A stretch of DNA of 64,000 bases from G963678445 sp963678445 (lineage in GTDB: Bacteria; Hydrogenedentota; Hydrogenedentia; Hydrogenedentales; G963678445). A model generated the notes under the pieces. The model was given only the letters and a program-made list of their open reading frames with translations, ran no database searches and was not told the origin of the DNA. The translations under genes and the position numbers were made by a program. Each line of letters opens with the position of its first letter. Positions within the stretch are counted from its first letter, which is position 1. The stretch lies in the NCBI GenBank assembly GCA_963678445.1, contig OY782877.1:2418001-2482000 (forward strand), written 5' to 3'. Shown in pieces: positions 16,650-28,455 of the stretch.

Positions 16650-18150
16650 GCATGTATGGTACAGCCGATTGTGGCGTCCTGCATTTTTTGTGGCCTGCAT
16701 CGGTGTCGCCACTAAAGTGTTCCAAGCACTGGCCGGCGTTTTACTTGCCTGGCGTGTGGGGGCTGGCGGACAGACCGACGCTTATATGTTGGCCAAAAGC
16801 ATTCCCATAGGGCTTTATCTTATCGTCGACAGTCTGCTTTACAACAGCCTTGTGCCCCTACTACGTCGTCATCGCCATGCACCGGATTTTTTTAATGCCT
16901 TTGCGCTGGGCGCCTTGACGCTTTCGACATTGGGGAGCATTTTAATAGCCCTGTTTGCCCCTGCCTGGATCGCCCTGTTAGGACCCGGCTTGCAGGGCAG
17001 TACAAGGCAATTGGCGATAATCTTGCTTCGGATTGCTGCGCCGAGTGTTATACTGGCCGCAATGGCCTCATTGCTGAAAGCGCTCAATGCAGCACAAGGG
17101 CGATATCTTCTTGCCTCACTCGATGGCTTCTTTTTAAGCGGGCTGTTGGTCCTGGTCTTATCGGGCAACCTCTCTGGAAACGTCCTTCTACTTATCGCGG
17201 TCCTTCCTATGGCCTTTTTGCTTTTATTGGCACTGCAATACAGTGCTGCCCGGCGTGATTTGGCCTGGGCTGCCCCTGCATTTGGAGCATCGCACTGGCG
17301 AGAAACAATACTTTTACTTCTTCCCCTGACCGGAATAAACGTATTACAACAACTCAATTTATGGGTAATGAATGGAATCGTATCACTAGGCGAAGCCGGT
17401 GGGATATCCTGTCTCAACTACAGCTACAGCATTGCCCAAATCCCCGTTGGCGTGGTTGATCTCGTCCTCTTCAGCACCATTTTTCCCCTGTCAGCGGCAT
17501 TGGCCGCTGCCGATGACCACGCTGCGCTGCAACGCGTTTTTAATGAGGTTACGCGCCTGCTCCTATGGCTCACCCTTCCCTTACTGGGGTGGTTATTGCT
17601 GGAACGGAACGCACTGGTGAGTCTGATATTGCAAAGGGGACGTTTTGACAGCATCGACCATGCGCGGGTCGTCTGGATATTATGCGGGTATGCACTCGCC
17701 CTTCCTTTTTGGACTTTGGAGGCCCTAGGGTGTCGCACCCTGTTTGCATTGCAGCAACCTGGGGGGTATTTTAAAATCCTAACATTACGCGTACTGTTAA
17801 ATGCGGGCTTGGCCGTGGTGTTGTATCATTGTATCGGCGAATTAGGGGTCAGTATGGCATTTGCCATTGCGCATGCTTTCGGCGCAATTCGAACACTGCG
17901 AAGTGTACGAGTTCAACTGGGTGCGGCGACCGGCACACAGAATATGAACTATTTTCAAGCCTTTGCGGCAATTAGCGCAACGTTTTTGGGAGGATTGGCG
18001 GTATACCTGTTGCGGTGCCTGGGCTGCACGGGTACAGATTGGCACTCAATAGTACTGCGTAGTGTGGCTAGTGGCGGTGTAGTTCTTGCGGTATACTTTT
18101 TGGGGACGCGCTACGCATCCCGCTATCGTGAACAGCACAAAAATACATAG
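16639..18150 (+). CDS. MurJ/MOP-type lipid-linked oligosaccharide flippase
   Basis: A 503-residue protein with about 12-14 membrane helices of the MOP superfamily, MviN/MurJ-like. Hallmarks: GVATKVFQALAGVLLAWRVG and GQTDAYMLAKSIP at the N-terminus (MurJ: ...G..tDAf..A..iP), a central GINVLQQLNLWVMNG, and VSLILQRGRFDS, close to MurJ's l(f)qRG.Fd. MurJ itself flips lipid II; homologs in polysaccharide clusters flip other polyprenyl-linked sugars. ATG 16639 (GGAG upstream) overlaps the previous gene. Lying beside an O-antigen ligase suggests a dedicated polysaccharide flippase, but it could be the housekeeping MurJ. Confidence 0.82.
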   Translation: MQNRHVWYSRLWRPAFFVACIGVATKVFQALAGVLLAWRVGAGGQTDAYMLAKSIPIGLYLIVDSLLYNSLVPLLRRHRHAPDFFNAFALGALTLSTLGSILIALFAPAWIALLGPGLQGSTRQLAIILLRIAAPSVILAAMASLLKALNAAQGRYLLASLDGFFLSGLLVLVLSGNLSGNVLLLIAVLPMAFLLLLALQYSAARRDLAWAAPAFGASHWRETILLLLPLTGINVLQQLNLWVMNGIVSLGEAGGISCLNYSYSIAQIPVGVVDLVLFSTIFPLSAALAAADDHAALQRVFNEVTRLLLWLTLPLLGWLLLERNALVSLILQRGRFDSIDHARVVWILCGYALALPFWTLEALGCRTLFALQQPGGYFKILTLRVLLNAGLAVVLYHCIGELGVSMAFAIAHAFGAIRTLRSVRVQLGAATGTQNMNYFQAFAAISATFLGGLAVYLLRCLGCTGTDWHSIVLRSVASGGVVLAVYFLGTRYASRYREQHKNT

Positions 18151-18160
18151 AGGAAGGGAT

Positions 18161-18631
18161 ATGGTTCGGCAAGGACGACCATTAAGTTTGGATCGCAGCT
18201 ATTTCTACTGGCAAATGACCGGGGTGGGCGCGATCCTGCTTCTACTGCTTGTGCTGTTGCTGGTCACGGTGACCGCGCCACCTAAACCGGAAGACACGGC
18301 TAACGGCGCGACGATTTGGGACAGCGCTCCTTCGGTTGGGTACAACCCGTTTTCGAAGGAGCGTGAACGCGCTGATGCCTATAGTGCTTTGCGCGATTAT
18401 TTAGACAACGCCCTACGGGAAGACGATGTCCGCAATGTCTACTGTCGTGAAAACCGCCATCGGCTTGTAGGGCGATATTACGAGTTTTTCGGTAAAGTCG
18501 AGGTGGAAAAAGACGACGGCGAACTCTACCCCCACCAATACATCGCCACCCTGGAAGGCAATCTCAAAGAGGGATGGCGTATCCTCTCCGTCACCTTGCA
18601 AGCCATAGAAACTCCCTACCGTTTTCCCTGA
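18161..18631 (+). CDS. small single-pass membrane protein, unknown function
   Basis: ATG 18161 has the strong RBS GAGGAAGGG directly upstream, ten bases after the flippase stop. The 156-residue product has a short basic N-terminus, one membrane helix (about residues 22-42, GVGAILLLLLVLLLVTV) and an extracytoplasmic domain with VYCRENRHRLVGRYYEFFGK and GNLKEGWRILSVTL. No family recognised. Its place as last gene of the DUF4330-ligase-flippase operon suggests an envelope assembly role. Confidence 0.7.
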   Translation: MVRQGRPLSLDRSYFYWQMTGVGAILLLLLVLLLVTVTAPPKPEDTANGATIWDSAPSVGYNPFSKERERADAYSALRDYLDNALREDDVRNVYCRENRHRLVGRYYEFFGKVEVEKDDGELYPHQYIATLEGNLKEGWRILSVTLQAIETPYRFP

Positions 18632-18800
18632 TCACACCGGAAAGGATAACCGGGTGCAGCGGCAAAAAGTGCCGATTCCAGCGCCAAAGATATGACTTTT
18701 CCGCGTTATCGTATACAGCGACAAAGACTTAGGAAGAGAGAACAGACTGGCATGTGCTTTGCTCTTCCCAAATAAGGAATTTTCACAAAGGAATGTAGTC

Positions 18801-19700
18801 ATGATAATAGCCGACGTCATACGCCCCCCCGTTTCTCCTGTCATGCCCCGGCGAAGTCGCGCCTCTTACCGATGTGAAGCCGCGCAATTTCAACGTACGC
18901 TGTCCAGTGCGAGCCTCGAGGGGAAAAACTATACCGTGCAAAAAGGGGATACGCTATACGAAATAGTGGACGCCTATCTGGGTGCGAAGGATTGTGCAGC
19001 AGACCCGGCAACGATTATGCAGGGGGTGGCCGCAATATCCGAAAAGAATGCGATCGAAGATCCGGACCTGATTTTTCCTGGGCAAAAGCTGGACCTGTCC
19101 GTTCTGGACGAAGAAACAGAGGCTTTTCAGCAGGTTTCCCCTGTACAACCCTTTATCGCACCAACCATAGAATCACCCCCAAATGCGGCCCTGTCCGCAA
19201 CTGAAAATGCCACTCTAGGGAGAGGGGGGGGCGCGCCCACCACCGACCTTAGCGAGGTCATCGCGCAAAAACTACACTTTTCTCCAAACAAAGCGCTTCC
19301 TTCAGATAGTAAATCATGGGCCCGCGTTGTAGATGGCCCCGTACGAATCAGTTCCCTCTACGGATTACGCACAGACCCTGTCAACGGCAAGCGCGCATTC
19401 CACCGCGGCCTGGATTTGGCCGCGGCACAAGGGACCCCCATACATCCTGTAGCCCCCGGCACCGTCACCTTTAGTGGTCCCAAAGGGGGATACGGAAATC
19501 TGGTTATCGTGCGTCATGAAGGCGGGGTGGAATCCTACTATGGGCACGCGGCCCGAACTTGCGTAAGCGTAGGGGACCGCGTCACCCCAGAAAGCATTTT
19601 AGCCGAAGTAGGGGCGACAGGACGCGCTACAGGGCCACACGTACACCTTGAAATACGCCGAGGACAACAAGCCATAAACCCGCTATCCTACCTGCAGTGA
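18801..19700 (+). CDS. LysM and M23 peptidase protein (peptidoglycan endopeptidase)
   Basis: A 299-residue protein with a LysM domain at about residues 43-105 (YTVQKGDTLYEIVDAYLG ... NAIEDPDLIFPGQKLDL) and a C-terminal M23/lysostaphin peptidase domain from about residue 180. Zinc ligands are visible: HRGLDLAAAQGTPI (H-x-x-x-D) and GPHVHLEIRRG (H-x-H). M23 enzymes cut peptide cross-links in peptidoglycan. The N-terminus has no classic signal peptide, only a weak hydrophobic stretch (MIIADVIRPPVSPV), so export may need another route, as with some flagellar rod hydrolases. ATG 18801 follows AAAGGA; an extended frame to 18759 lacks an RBS. Confidence 0.88.
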   Translation: MIIADVIRPPVSPVMPRRSRASYRCEAAQFQRTLSSASLEGKNYTVQKGDTLYEIVDAYLGAKDCAADPATIMQGVAAISEKNAIEDPDLIFPGQKLDLSVLDEETEAFQQVSPVQPFIAPTIESPPNAALSATENATLGRGGGAPTTDLSEVIAQKLHFSPNKALPSDSKSWARVVDGPVRISSLYGLRTDPVNGKRAFHRGLDLAAAQGTPIHPVAPGTVTFSGPKGGYGNLVIVRHEGGVESYYGHAARTCVSVGDRVTPESILAEVGATGRATGPHVHLEIRRGQQAINPLSYLQ

Positions 19701-19963
19701 ATCCAGCACTTGCGAAATATCACTCCAAAACGGCAACATACTGCTTCCTCTGTTCTTACTATAAGGGCTTCCGCGCTCCCTTCCCCCAATAACCGCTCTA
19801 TTCCGGTCGAGCCCACGGTTACCCCGTCTTTTTAGAGCCATTTTGGGATTCTCACAATAGCGCGTCACCCCGGATAAAGCATGCGATGCCGCGGACAGGA
19901 TATATAGCTGGCCTGCACCATCGAATAACAGAATTCGTCGACGGCCTCTAGGAAAAGAAAAAG
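19701..19963. other. intergenic region upstream of the rRNA promoter array
   Basis: About 260 bases between the M23 peptidase and the first rRNA promoter. No coding frame or clear structure is supported. Confidence 0.4.
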
Positions 19964-19992
19964 TTGACATTGCCCAAAACAAATGGTAAACT
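19964..19992 (+). promoter_or_regulatory. rRNA promoter P1
   Basis: TTGACA (19964-19969), 17-base spacer, TAAACT (19987-19992). The most distal of nine same-strand promoters before 16S. Confidence 0.8.
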
Positions 19993-20105
19993 TCGCGACC
20001 GTTGCCTGAGCGCTGCCCTGTGCAGCGTAGTGGGTAACCCAAATTTGAATCAAACGCATGAAAGCATCCCAACACAGTACGGGGCGCAGCACGTGAAGAA
20101 AGTGT

Positions 20106-20134
20106 TTGACATGGGCTGGCAGATTTGCTAAACT
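20106..20134 (+). promoter_or_regulatory. rRNA promoter P2
   Basis: TTGACA (20106-20111), 17-base spacer, TAAACT (20129-20134); 142 bases after P1. Confidence 0.8.
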
Positions 20135-20223
20135 TCCGCTCCCTTGCACAAAGCAAGGAAAAGCAAAGTTGAATTAGTCGCCCAACAAAGCAAAGTGTTT
20201 TGTTGATTGTGTTGAGAAAACAC

Positions 20224-20252
20224 TTGACATCAACTAGCGATTCTGCTAAACT
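20224..20252 (+). promoter_or_regulatory. rRNA promoter P3
   Basis: TTGACA (20224-20229), 17-base spacer, TAAACT (20247-20252). Confidence 0.8.
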
Positions 20253-20340
20253 TCCGCTCCCCTTGCTTACGGCAAGGCAAAGCAAAGTTGAATAGGTCGC
20301 TCCGCTGCGAAACGCACTGCGGGTTGAGTCGAGAAAGTGC

Positions 20341-20369
20341 TTGACATTGATTGGCGGTTCTGTTAAACT
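20341..20369 (+). promoter_or_regulatory. rRNA promoter P4
   Basis: TTGACA (20341-20346), 17-base spacer, TAAACT (20364-20369). Confidence 0.8.
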
Positions 20370-20457
20370 TTCGCTCCCCTTGCTTACGGCAAGATAAAGC
20401 AAAGTTGAATAGGTCGCTCCGCTGCGAAACGCACTGCGGGTTGAGTCGAGAAAGTGC

Positions 20458-20486
20458 TTGACATTGGTTGGCGGTTCTGTTAAACT
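20458..20486 (+). promoter_or_regulatory. rRNA promoter P5
   Basis: TTGACA (20458-20463), 17-base spacer, TAAACT (20481-20486). Confidence 0.8.
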
Positions 20487-20574
20487 TTCGCTCCCCTTGC
20501 TTACGGCAAGGTAAAGCAAAGTTGAATAGGTCGCTCCGCTGCGAAACGCACTGCGGGTTGAGTCGAGAAAGTGC

Positions 20575-20603
20575 TTGACATTGATTGGCGGTTCTGTTAA
20601 ACT
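20575..20603 (+). promoter_or_regulatory. rRNA promoter P6
   Basis: TTGACA (20575-20580), 17-base spacer, TAAACT (20598-20603). Confidence 0.8.
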
Positions 20604-20691
20604 TTCGCTCCCCTTGCTTACGGCAAGGTAAAGCAAAGTTGAATAGGTCGCTCCGCTGCGAAACGCACTGCGGGTTGAGTCGAGAAAGTGC

Positions 20692-20720
20692 TTGACATTG
20701 ATTGGCGGTTCTGTTAAACT
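20692..20720 (+). promoter_or_regulatory. rRNA promoter P7
   Basis: TTGACA (20692-20697), 17-base spacer, TAAACT (20715-20720). Confidence 0.8.
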
Positions 20721-20808
20721 TTCGCTCCCCTTGCTTACGGCAAGGTAAAGCAAAGTTGAATAGGTCGCTCCGCTGCGAAACGCACTGCGGGTTGAGTCGA
20801 GAAAATGC

Positions 20809-20838
20809 TTGACATGCGACTAAAATTTGTAGTAGACT
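20809..20838 (+). promoter_or_regulatory. rRNA promoter P8
   Basis: TTGACA (20809-20814), 18-base spacer, TAGACT (20833-20838). The downstream hairpin is different here: CCGCATGTTGGTGCGG. Confidence 0.7.
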
Positions 20839-20928
20839 TCCTTCTCGTGTCCGCATGTTGGTGCGGTTGAGGGAAAAGCGGATTGGGGTTTCAAGAAACC
20901 TTGGTTGCTTTGACCGTGAGATTGAGGG

Positions 20929-20957
20929 TTGACAAGGCCTTCAAAAAGTGGTAAACT
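20929..20957 (+). promoter_or_regulatory. rRNA promoter P9 (proximal)
   Basis: TTGACA (20929-20934), 17-base spacer, TAAACT (20952-20957). It is nearest to 16S, about 290 bases before the mature 5' end, and its surroundings differ from the repeat units. Confidence 0.8.
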
Positions 20958-21063
20958 ACAGTTTCGGATATGATTACAACATCCTTCGGGATGATGAATA
21001 AAAGGTTCACAGCCGATTCGAAATAAAGAAACGGTATGGGTCCTTTGCGTCTCTGACGCGAAA

Positions 21064-21094
21064 CGCTCTTTGAAAATTGAATACGATGTATATC
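21064..21094 (+). promoter_or_regulatory. 16S leader: boxA-like site and 5' arm of the processing stem
   Basis: CGCTCTTTGAAAATTGAA contains a boxA-like antitermination sequence (GCTCTTTGA). The stretch 21064-21094 is complementary to 22867-22897 downstream of 16S, with a few mismatches, so the two arms can form the long stem that RNase III normally cuts to release pre-16S. Confidence 0.75.
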
Positions 21095-21248
21095 AGTCAA
21101 ACTATATGAACTGTCTTGTGCAGGGTCGCTGCGAAAGCAGCAACCCCCAAAATGATAGATTCCTTTAAGTAAGTAAACTGAATAAGTTAATGATTCTTAA
21201 GGGGTCATTCTTTCAATAAAAAATGCCGCTTCGGCGACATTATGTTTT

Positions 21249-22805
<1,557 letters not shown>

Positions 22806-22866
22806 AGTACTGAGGACTCGCCCCATGGGGCTTGAGTCCAAGGTCGATGCCAAGGCAGTTCAGATT

Positions 22867-22897
22867 GATGTACATCGTATTCAGCGTTCAAAGAGCG
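22867..22897 (+). promoter_or_regulatory. 3' arm of the 16S processing stem
   Basis: GATGTACATCGTATTCAGCG and the following CAAAGAGCG pair with the leader arm 21064-21094, bracketing 16S. It lies just before tRNA-Ile. Confidence 0.75.
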
Positions 22898-22915
22898 CAC
22901 TGTGCCAGTACTATC

Positions 22916-22992
<77 letters not shown>

Positions 22993-23056
22993 AAAGTTTA
23001 AAAGCAAACCAGCGCAAGGCTGGCGGTTGTGAAAGCAACCGGCCAGATGCACTACT

Positions 23057-23132
23057 GGGGATGTAGCTCAGTTGGGAGAGCGCGGGCTTTGCAAGCCTGA
23101 GGTCGTCGGTTCGATCCCGATCATCTCCACCA
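23057..23132 (+). tRNA. tRNA-Ala (TGC)
   Basis: A 76-base cloverleaf: acceptor GGGGATG/CATCTCC, D arm GCTCAGTTGGGAGAGC, anticodon loop with TGC inside GGGCTTTGCAAGCC, T loop TTCGATC, encoded CCA. Second tRNA of the rRNA spacer, 64 bases after tRNA-Ile. Confidence 0.96.
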
Positions 23133-23234
23133 TCTAAACTTTGGTGGCGACGGCAACGGGCCGCGGACAGGCACAGATAGCGTGGGACGTAACAATTTTA
23201 CGCGCACCGTTCGAATGAAGCGGTCGCAACGATC

Positions 23235-23263
23235 TTTGACAGTTGAATGCAAGGGTAACTTAA
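23235..23263 (+). promoter_or_regulatory. 5' arm of the 23S processing stem with boxA-like sequence
   Basis: GATCTTTGACAGTTGAATGC resembles a spacer boxA. The stretch TTTGACAGTTGAATGCAAGG plus the following GTAACTTAA is complementary to 26405-26434 after 23S, forming the stem expected for RNase III release of pre-23S. Confidence 0.7.
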
Positions 23264-23340
23264 TAGCAAAAAAATAATACAACGAGTCATATCAGGAATA
23301 TCTCCTGGTATTCGTTTAGAATACTCAGGTCAGTTTTTTT

Positions 23341-26341
<3,001 letters not shown>

Positions 26342-26404
26342 TAAGCCATGATACGGTCGAAGTATTTGACCTTTTCTGATAAGACAAGTTGTTTATAAAC
26401 GTTC

Positions 26405-26434
26405 TTAAGTTAATTCCTTGCATTCACTGTCAAA
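26405..26434 (+). promoter_or_regulatory. 3' arm of the 23S processing stem
   Basis: TTAAGTTAATTCCTTGCATT and the following CACTGTCAAA pair with 23235-23263. Confidence 0.7.
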
Positions 26435-26476
26435 AAAAGTTTAAGACTGAATACGACAGTACACAGTCAGTTTTTT

Positions 26477-26592
26477 GCTGGCGGTTATAGCGGTAGGGTC
26501 ACACCCGTTCCCATTTCGAACACGGCAGTTAAGACTACCAGCGCCTATGGTACTGCAGGGGAAACCTTGTGGGAGAGTCGGTCGCCGCCAGC
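26477..26592 (+). rRNA. rrf: 5S ribosomal RNA
   Basis: A 116-base 5S with terminal helix GCTGGCGG (26477-26484) pairing with CCGCCAGC (26585-26592). Internal landmarks: the loop B/C region CACACCCGTTCCCATTTCGA and ACACGGCAGTTAAG. It is followed within a dozen bases by a terminator. Confidence 0.95.
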
Positions 26593-26603
26593 GCTAATTT
26601 TAG

Positions 26604-26640
26604 AAAAAGCCTCGAAGAAGCAATCTTCGAGGCTTTTTTG
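26604..26640 (+). terminator. rho-independent terminator of the rRNA operon
   Basis: GCCTCGAAGA (26609-26618), loop AGCAA, TCTTCGAGGC (26624-26633), then six T. A-rich sequence on the other side could let it work on both strands. Confidence 0.92.
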
Positions 26641-27039
26641 TTTTTCTCTCACTTTTTTTCTTTTCCTTGGAATTTTCTCCATAAAAGACTAAGGTATTTC
26701 TTGCGAATCGTGGACGCCACGATGCCTAGCACAGCGCAGCGTTCCGAAAGGGAAGACGCAATGTGTCCCCCATCCCACGAGATGGAAAGCAAGGAAGCTA
26801 TCCCGAAGTGGTCTGGCGAGCACAGGCAGTGGGCAGTACATAGGCAATATTCATACTTCTTGTCATCCGTGACCCCACAAAGCTCGTTTTCTAGGCAGTC
26901 CTTCAGCATCAGTCGCTAAGAAGAATCACTGAGCAGGACGACTCATATACACACGTAAAGGCGCGAAGGCGCAAAGGGAAGGGGGTAGTGACTTCGCTGC
27001 TTGGCGTGAAACAAAGGGCGGTCTTTCGGAGGAGACAAG
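26641..27039. other. intergenic region between rRNA operon and paralog 1
   Basis: About 400 bases. It contains a copy of the CACGnAAAGGCGCGAAG repeat at 26952-27008 and nothing else I can support. An 87-codon minus frame (26649-26909) has no RBS or recognisable motif. Confidence 0.4.
26952..27008 (+). repeat. second repeat family, copy A (CACGnAAAGGCGCGAAG ... TTGGCGTG)
   Basis: Starts CACGTAAAGGCGCGAAGGCG and ends GCTTGGCGTG, so its tips CACG/CGTG are inverted. Related copies lie at 28337-28394 and 29527-29586, each just before the next member of the four-paralog family. Confidence 0.75.
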
Positions 27040-28209
27040 ATGAGGGAGATCCAAGGGAAGGAAATGCCAACGGATGAATCGGACTCTTCCAAGAGAATGA
27101 TTGGAAAAAAGAGGGAAGCGAATACACAACTGCGATGGGCTGTGATTGTGTTTATTCTGAGCTTGCTTAGTTTTTTGAGCGGTCCGCTCCTTTTTTTCCT
27201 GATGAGCCTGGGAGTCTTTGGATATGGTTCGGGAAATTTTGGGATCGCGATTGGACTTGTGTTTTTGTTGAGTTTTTTCGTGTTTACTCCGTGTTTGGCT
27301 ATTGCGGCATTGTGCATCTTGCTTTATCGGTGTCAGATGTTTTCTCCATCTAGAGAGCCCCAGGGATATGAAATCCTTACCTTTGCGATTCTGGGATTGA
27401 ATTTATTTTTATGGTTCGCTTCCTTCATGCACGGCGGTGCCCATAATCGTTGGGGGTGCTCATCTATGTTGCGTCAGTGTGAGTTTGCGTGCAAGCTTTT
27501 TCTGGAAGATTCGCCGAAAAGGTATTATCCTGAACTTTCAGCGCAACCGGGCCGATTAATGTTTGCACGGGGAAAGAACCGGGGCCTGGAGCCGTTTTTT
27601 TCTACCTATTTGAGCGATCCAGCGACATTGATTTGTCCCAAAGATGTTTTATTTTACGAGGAATTGCAGCTTAGGGGACGGGGTTGGGATTCAGAGGCTC
27701 TGGATCAGATACTAAATGATCGTTGCTATATGTATCTGGGCTATGCCGTGCGTAACGACCTCGAGGTGACGGCGTTTGCAAAGGCCTATCGGGAACGTAT
27801 AGCAGTGGGGAAACGTTTTAATGAGCATCTGAAAGTAGCGCCCGGTGAGGGGAATTGCGCTAGTGATACCATATACCAACTTCAATTGGGGATTGAGAAG
27901 GTGTTGTCCGATGTCTCAAACCACGAACCGGGAGAATTAGTGAAAGTATCGGAAATCCCGTTAATGATTGAACGTGTGCCAAACTACCATACACCCAGAG
28001 GCGGACATGTTTTATACATGGACGGTCATGTAGACTATTTATCCTATCCCGGGAAATGGCCCATGACGGAAACGACGATGACCACCTTGCAGGCACTCGC
28101 TGATATCGATCAACCCCGTCGGGAGTACACGCTATATGAGAAATTACTCCTTAATTCCCGCCGACTTGCGCATTGGGGTTGGGCTCTGGTTTCAGGGGAA
28201 ATGTCATGA
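27040..28209 (+). CDS. H-X10-DG membrane protein, paralog 1
   Basis: A 389-residue protein: charged N-terminus, about four membrane helices up to residue 135, then a soluble domain shared with the next three genes. That domain has YYPELS, GRLMFARGKNRG, DPATLICPKD, LNDRCYMYLGY, AFAKAYRERIAVGKRF, GEGNCASDTIYQLQ, and the C-terminal GGHVLYMDGHVDY followed by YPGKWPMTETTMTTL. It resembles the passenger domain of H-X9-DG prepilin-like proteins, but the N-terminus is a multi-helix membrane region, not a GFTLVE prepilin peptide, and the His-to-DG spacing is ten. RBS GGAGGAGAC precedes ATG 27040. Function unknown. Confidence 0.75.
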   Translation: MREIQGKEMPTDESDSSKRMIGKKREANTQLRWAVIVFILSLLSFLSGPLLFFLMSLGVFGYGSGNFGIAIGLVFLLSFFVFTPCLAIAALCILLYRCQMFSPSREPQGYEILTFAILGLNLFLWFASFMHGGAHNRWGCSSMLRQCEFACKLFLEDSPKRYYPELSAQPGRLMFARGKNRGLEPFFSTYLSDPATLICPKDVLFYEELQLRGRGWDSEALDQILNDRCYMYLGYAVRNDLEVTAFAKAYRERIAVGKRFNEHLKVAPGEGNCASDTIYQLQLGIEKVLSDVSNHEPGELVKVSEIPLMIERVPNYHTPRGGHVLYMDGHVDYLSYPGKWPMTETTMTTLQALADIDQPRREYTLYEKLLLNSRRLAHWGWALVSGEMS

Positions 28210-28336
28210 TTTTCAGGGAGGGGAAGAAAATAGTGGATATAAATCGGGAAGAAAGAGGTGCGAATAGATAGGTTATTCTCTAACGGGATAGTGGTAGAGG
28301 GGCAAAGAGGAGACCTTTGGGTGGGTGATAATGGTG

Positions 28337-28394
28337 GACGCGAAGGAGCGAAGTCGCAAAGGGAAGAAGTGAAGGGCTTGGCGACTTGGCGAGA
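28337..28394 (+). repeat. second repeat family, copy B
   Basis: GGACGCGAAGGAGCGAAGTC then GCAAAGGGAAGAAGTGAAGG and CTTGGCGACTTGGCGAGA. Lies in the 246-base gap between paralogs 1 and 2. Confidence 0.7.
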
Positions 28395-28455
28395 GGGATT
28401 TTTTGGTGTTGTGGGTAAAACTCGCATGGGAACGATATAAGGAAATAACAACATT

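Larger units (their letters stand above)
20106..20928 (+). repeat. tandem 117-bp direct repeats, each carrying an rRNA promoter
   Basis: Units start at each TTGACA: 20106, 20224, 20341, 20458, 20575, 20692 and 20809, with spacings of 118, 117, 117, 117, 117 and 117. Four units (20341-20808) are nearly identical; the first two and the last are diverged. Each central unit holds TTGACA, 17 bases, TAAACT, then the hairpin CCTTGCTTACGGCAAGG near the start of the transcript, AAAGCAAAGTTGAATAGGTC and GCTGCGAAACGCACTGCGGG. Units are contiguous with no unique spacers, so this is not a CRISPR array. Confidence 0.92.

Noticed and set aside
19683..20856. Two long minus-strand open frames with internally repeated protein sequence
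   Set aside because: They translate the 117-bp promoter repeats; the period is divisible by three, which keeps frames open. They have no RBS and lie over strong plus-strand promoters.
20106..20928. Possible CRISPR array
   Set aside because: Units are 117 bases, contiguous and without unique spacers, and each contains a promoter.
26649..26909. Cys-rich 86-residue minus-strand frame after the rRNA terminator
   Set aside because: No RBS and no similarity I recognise; likely chance.
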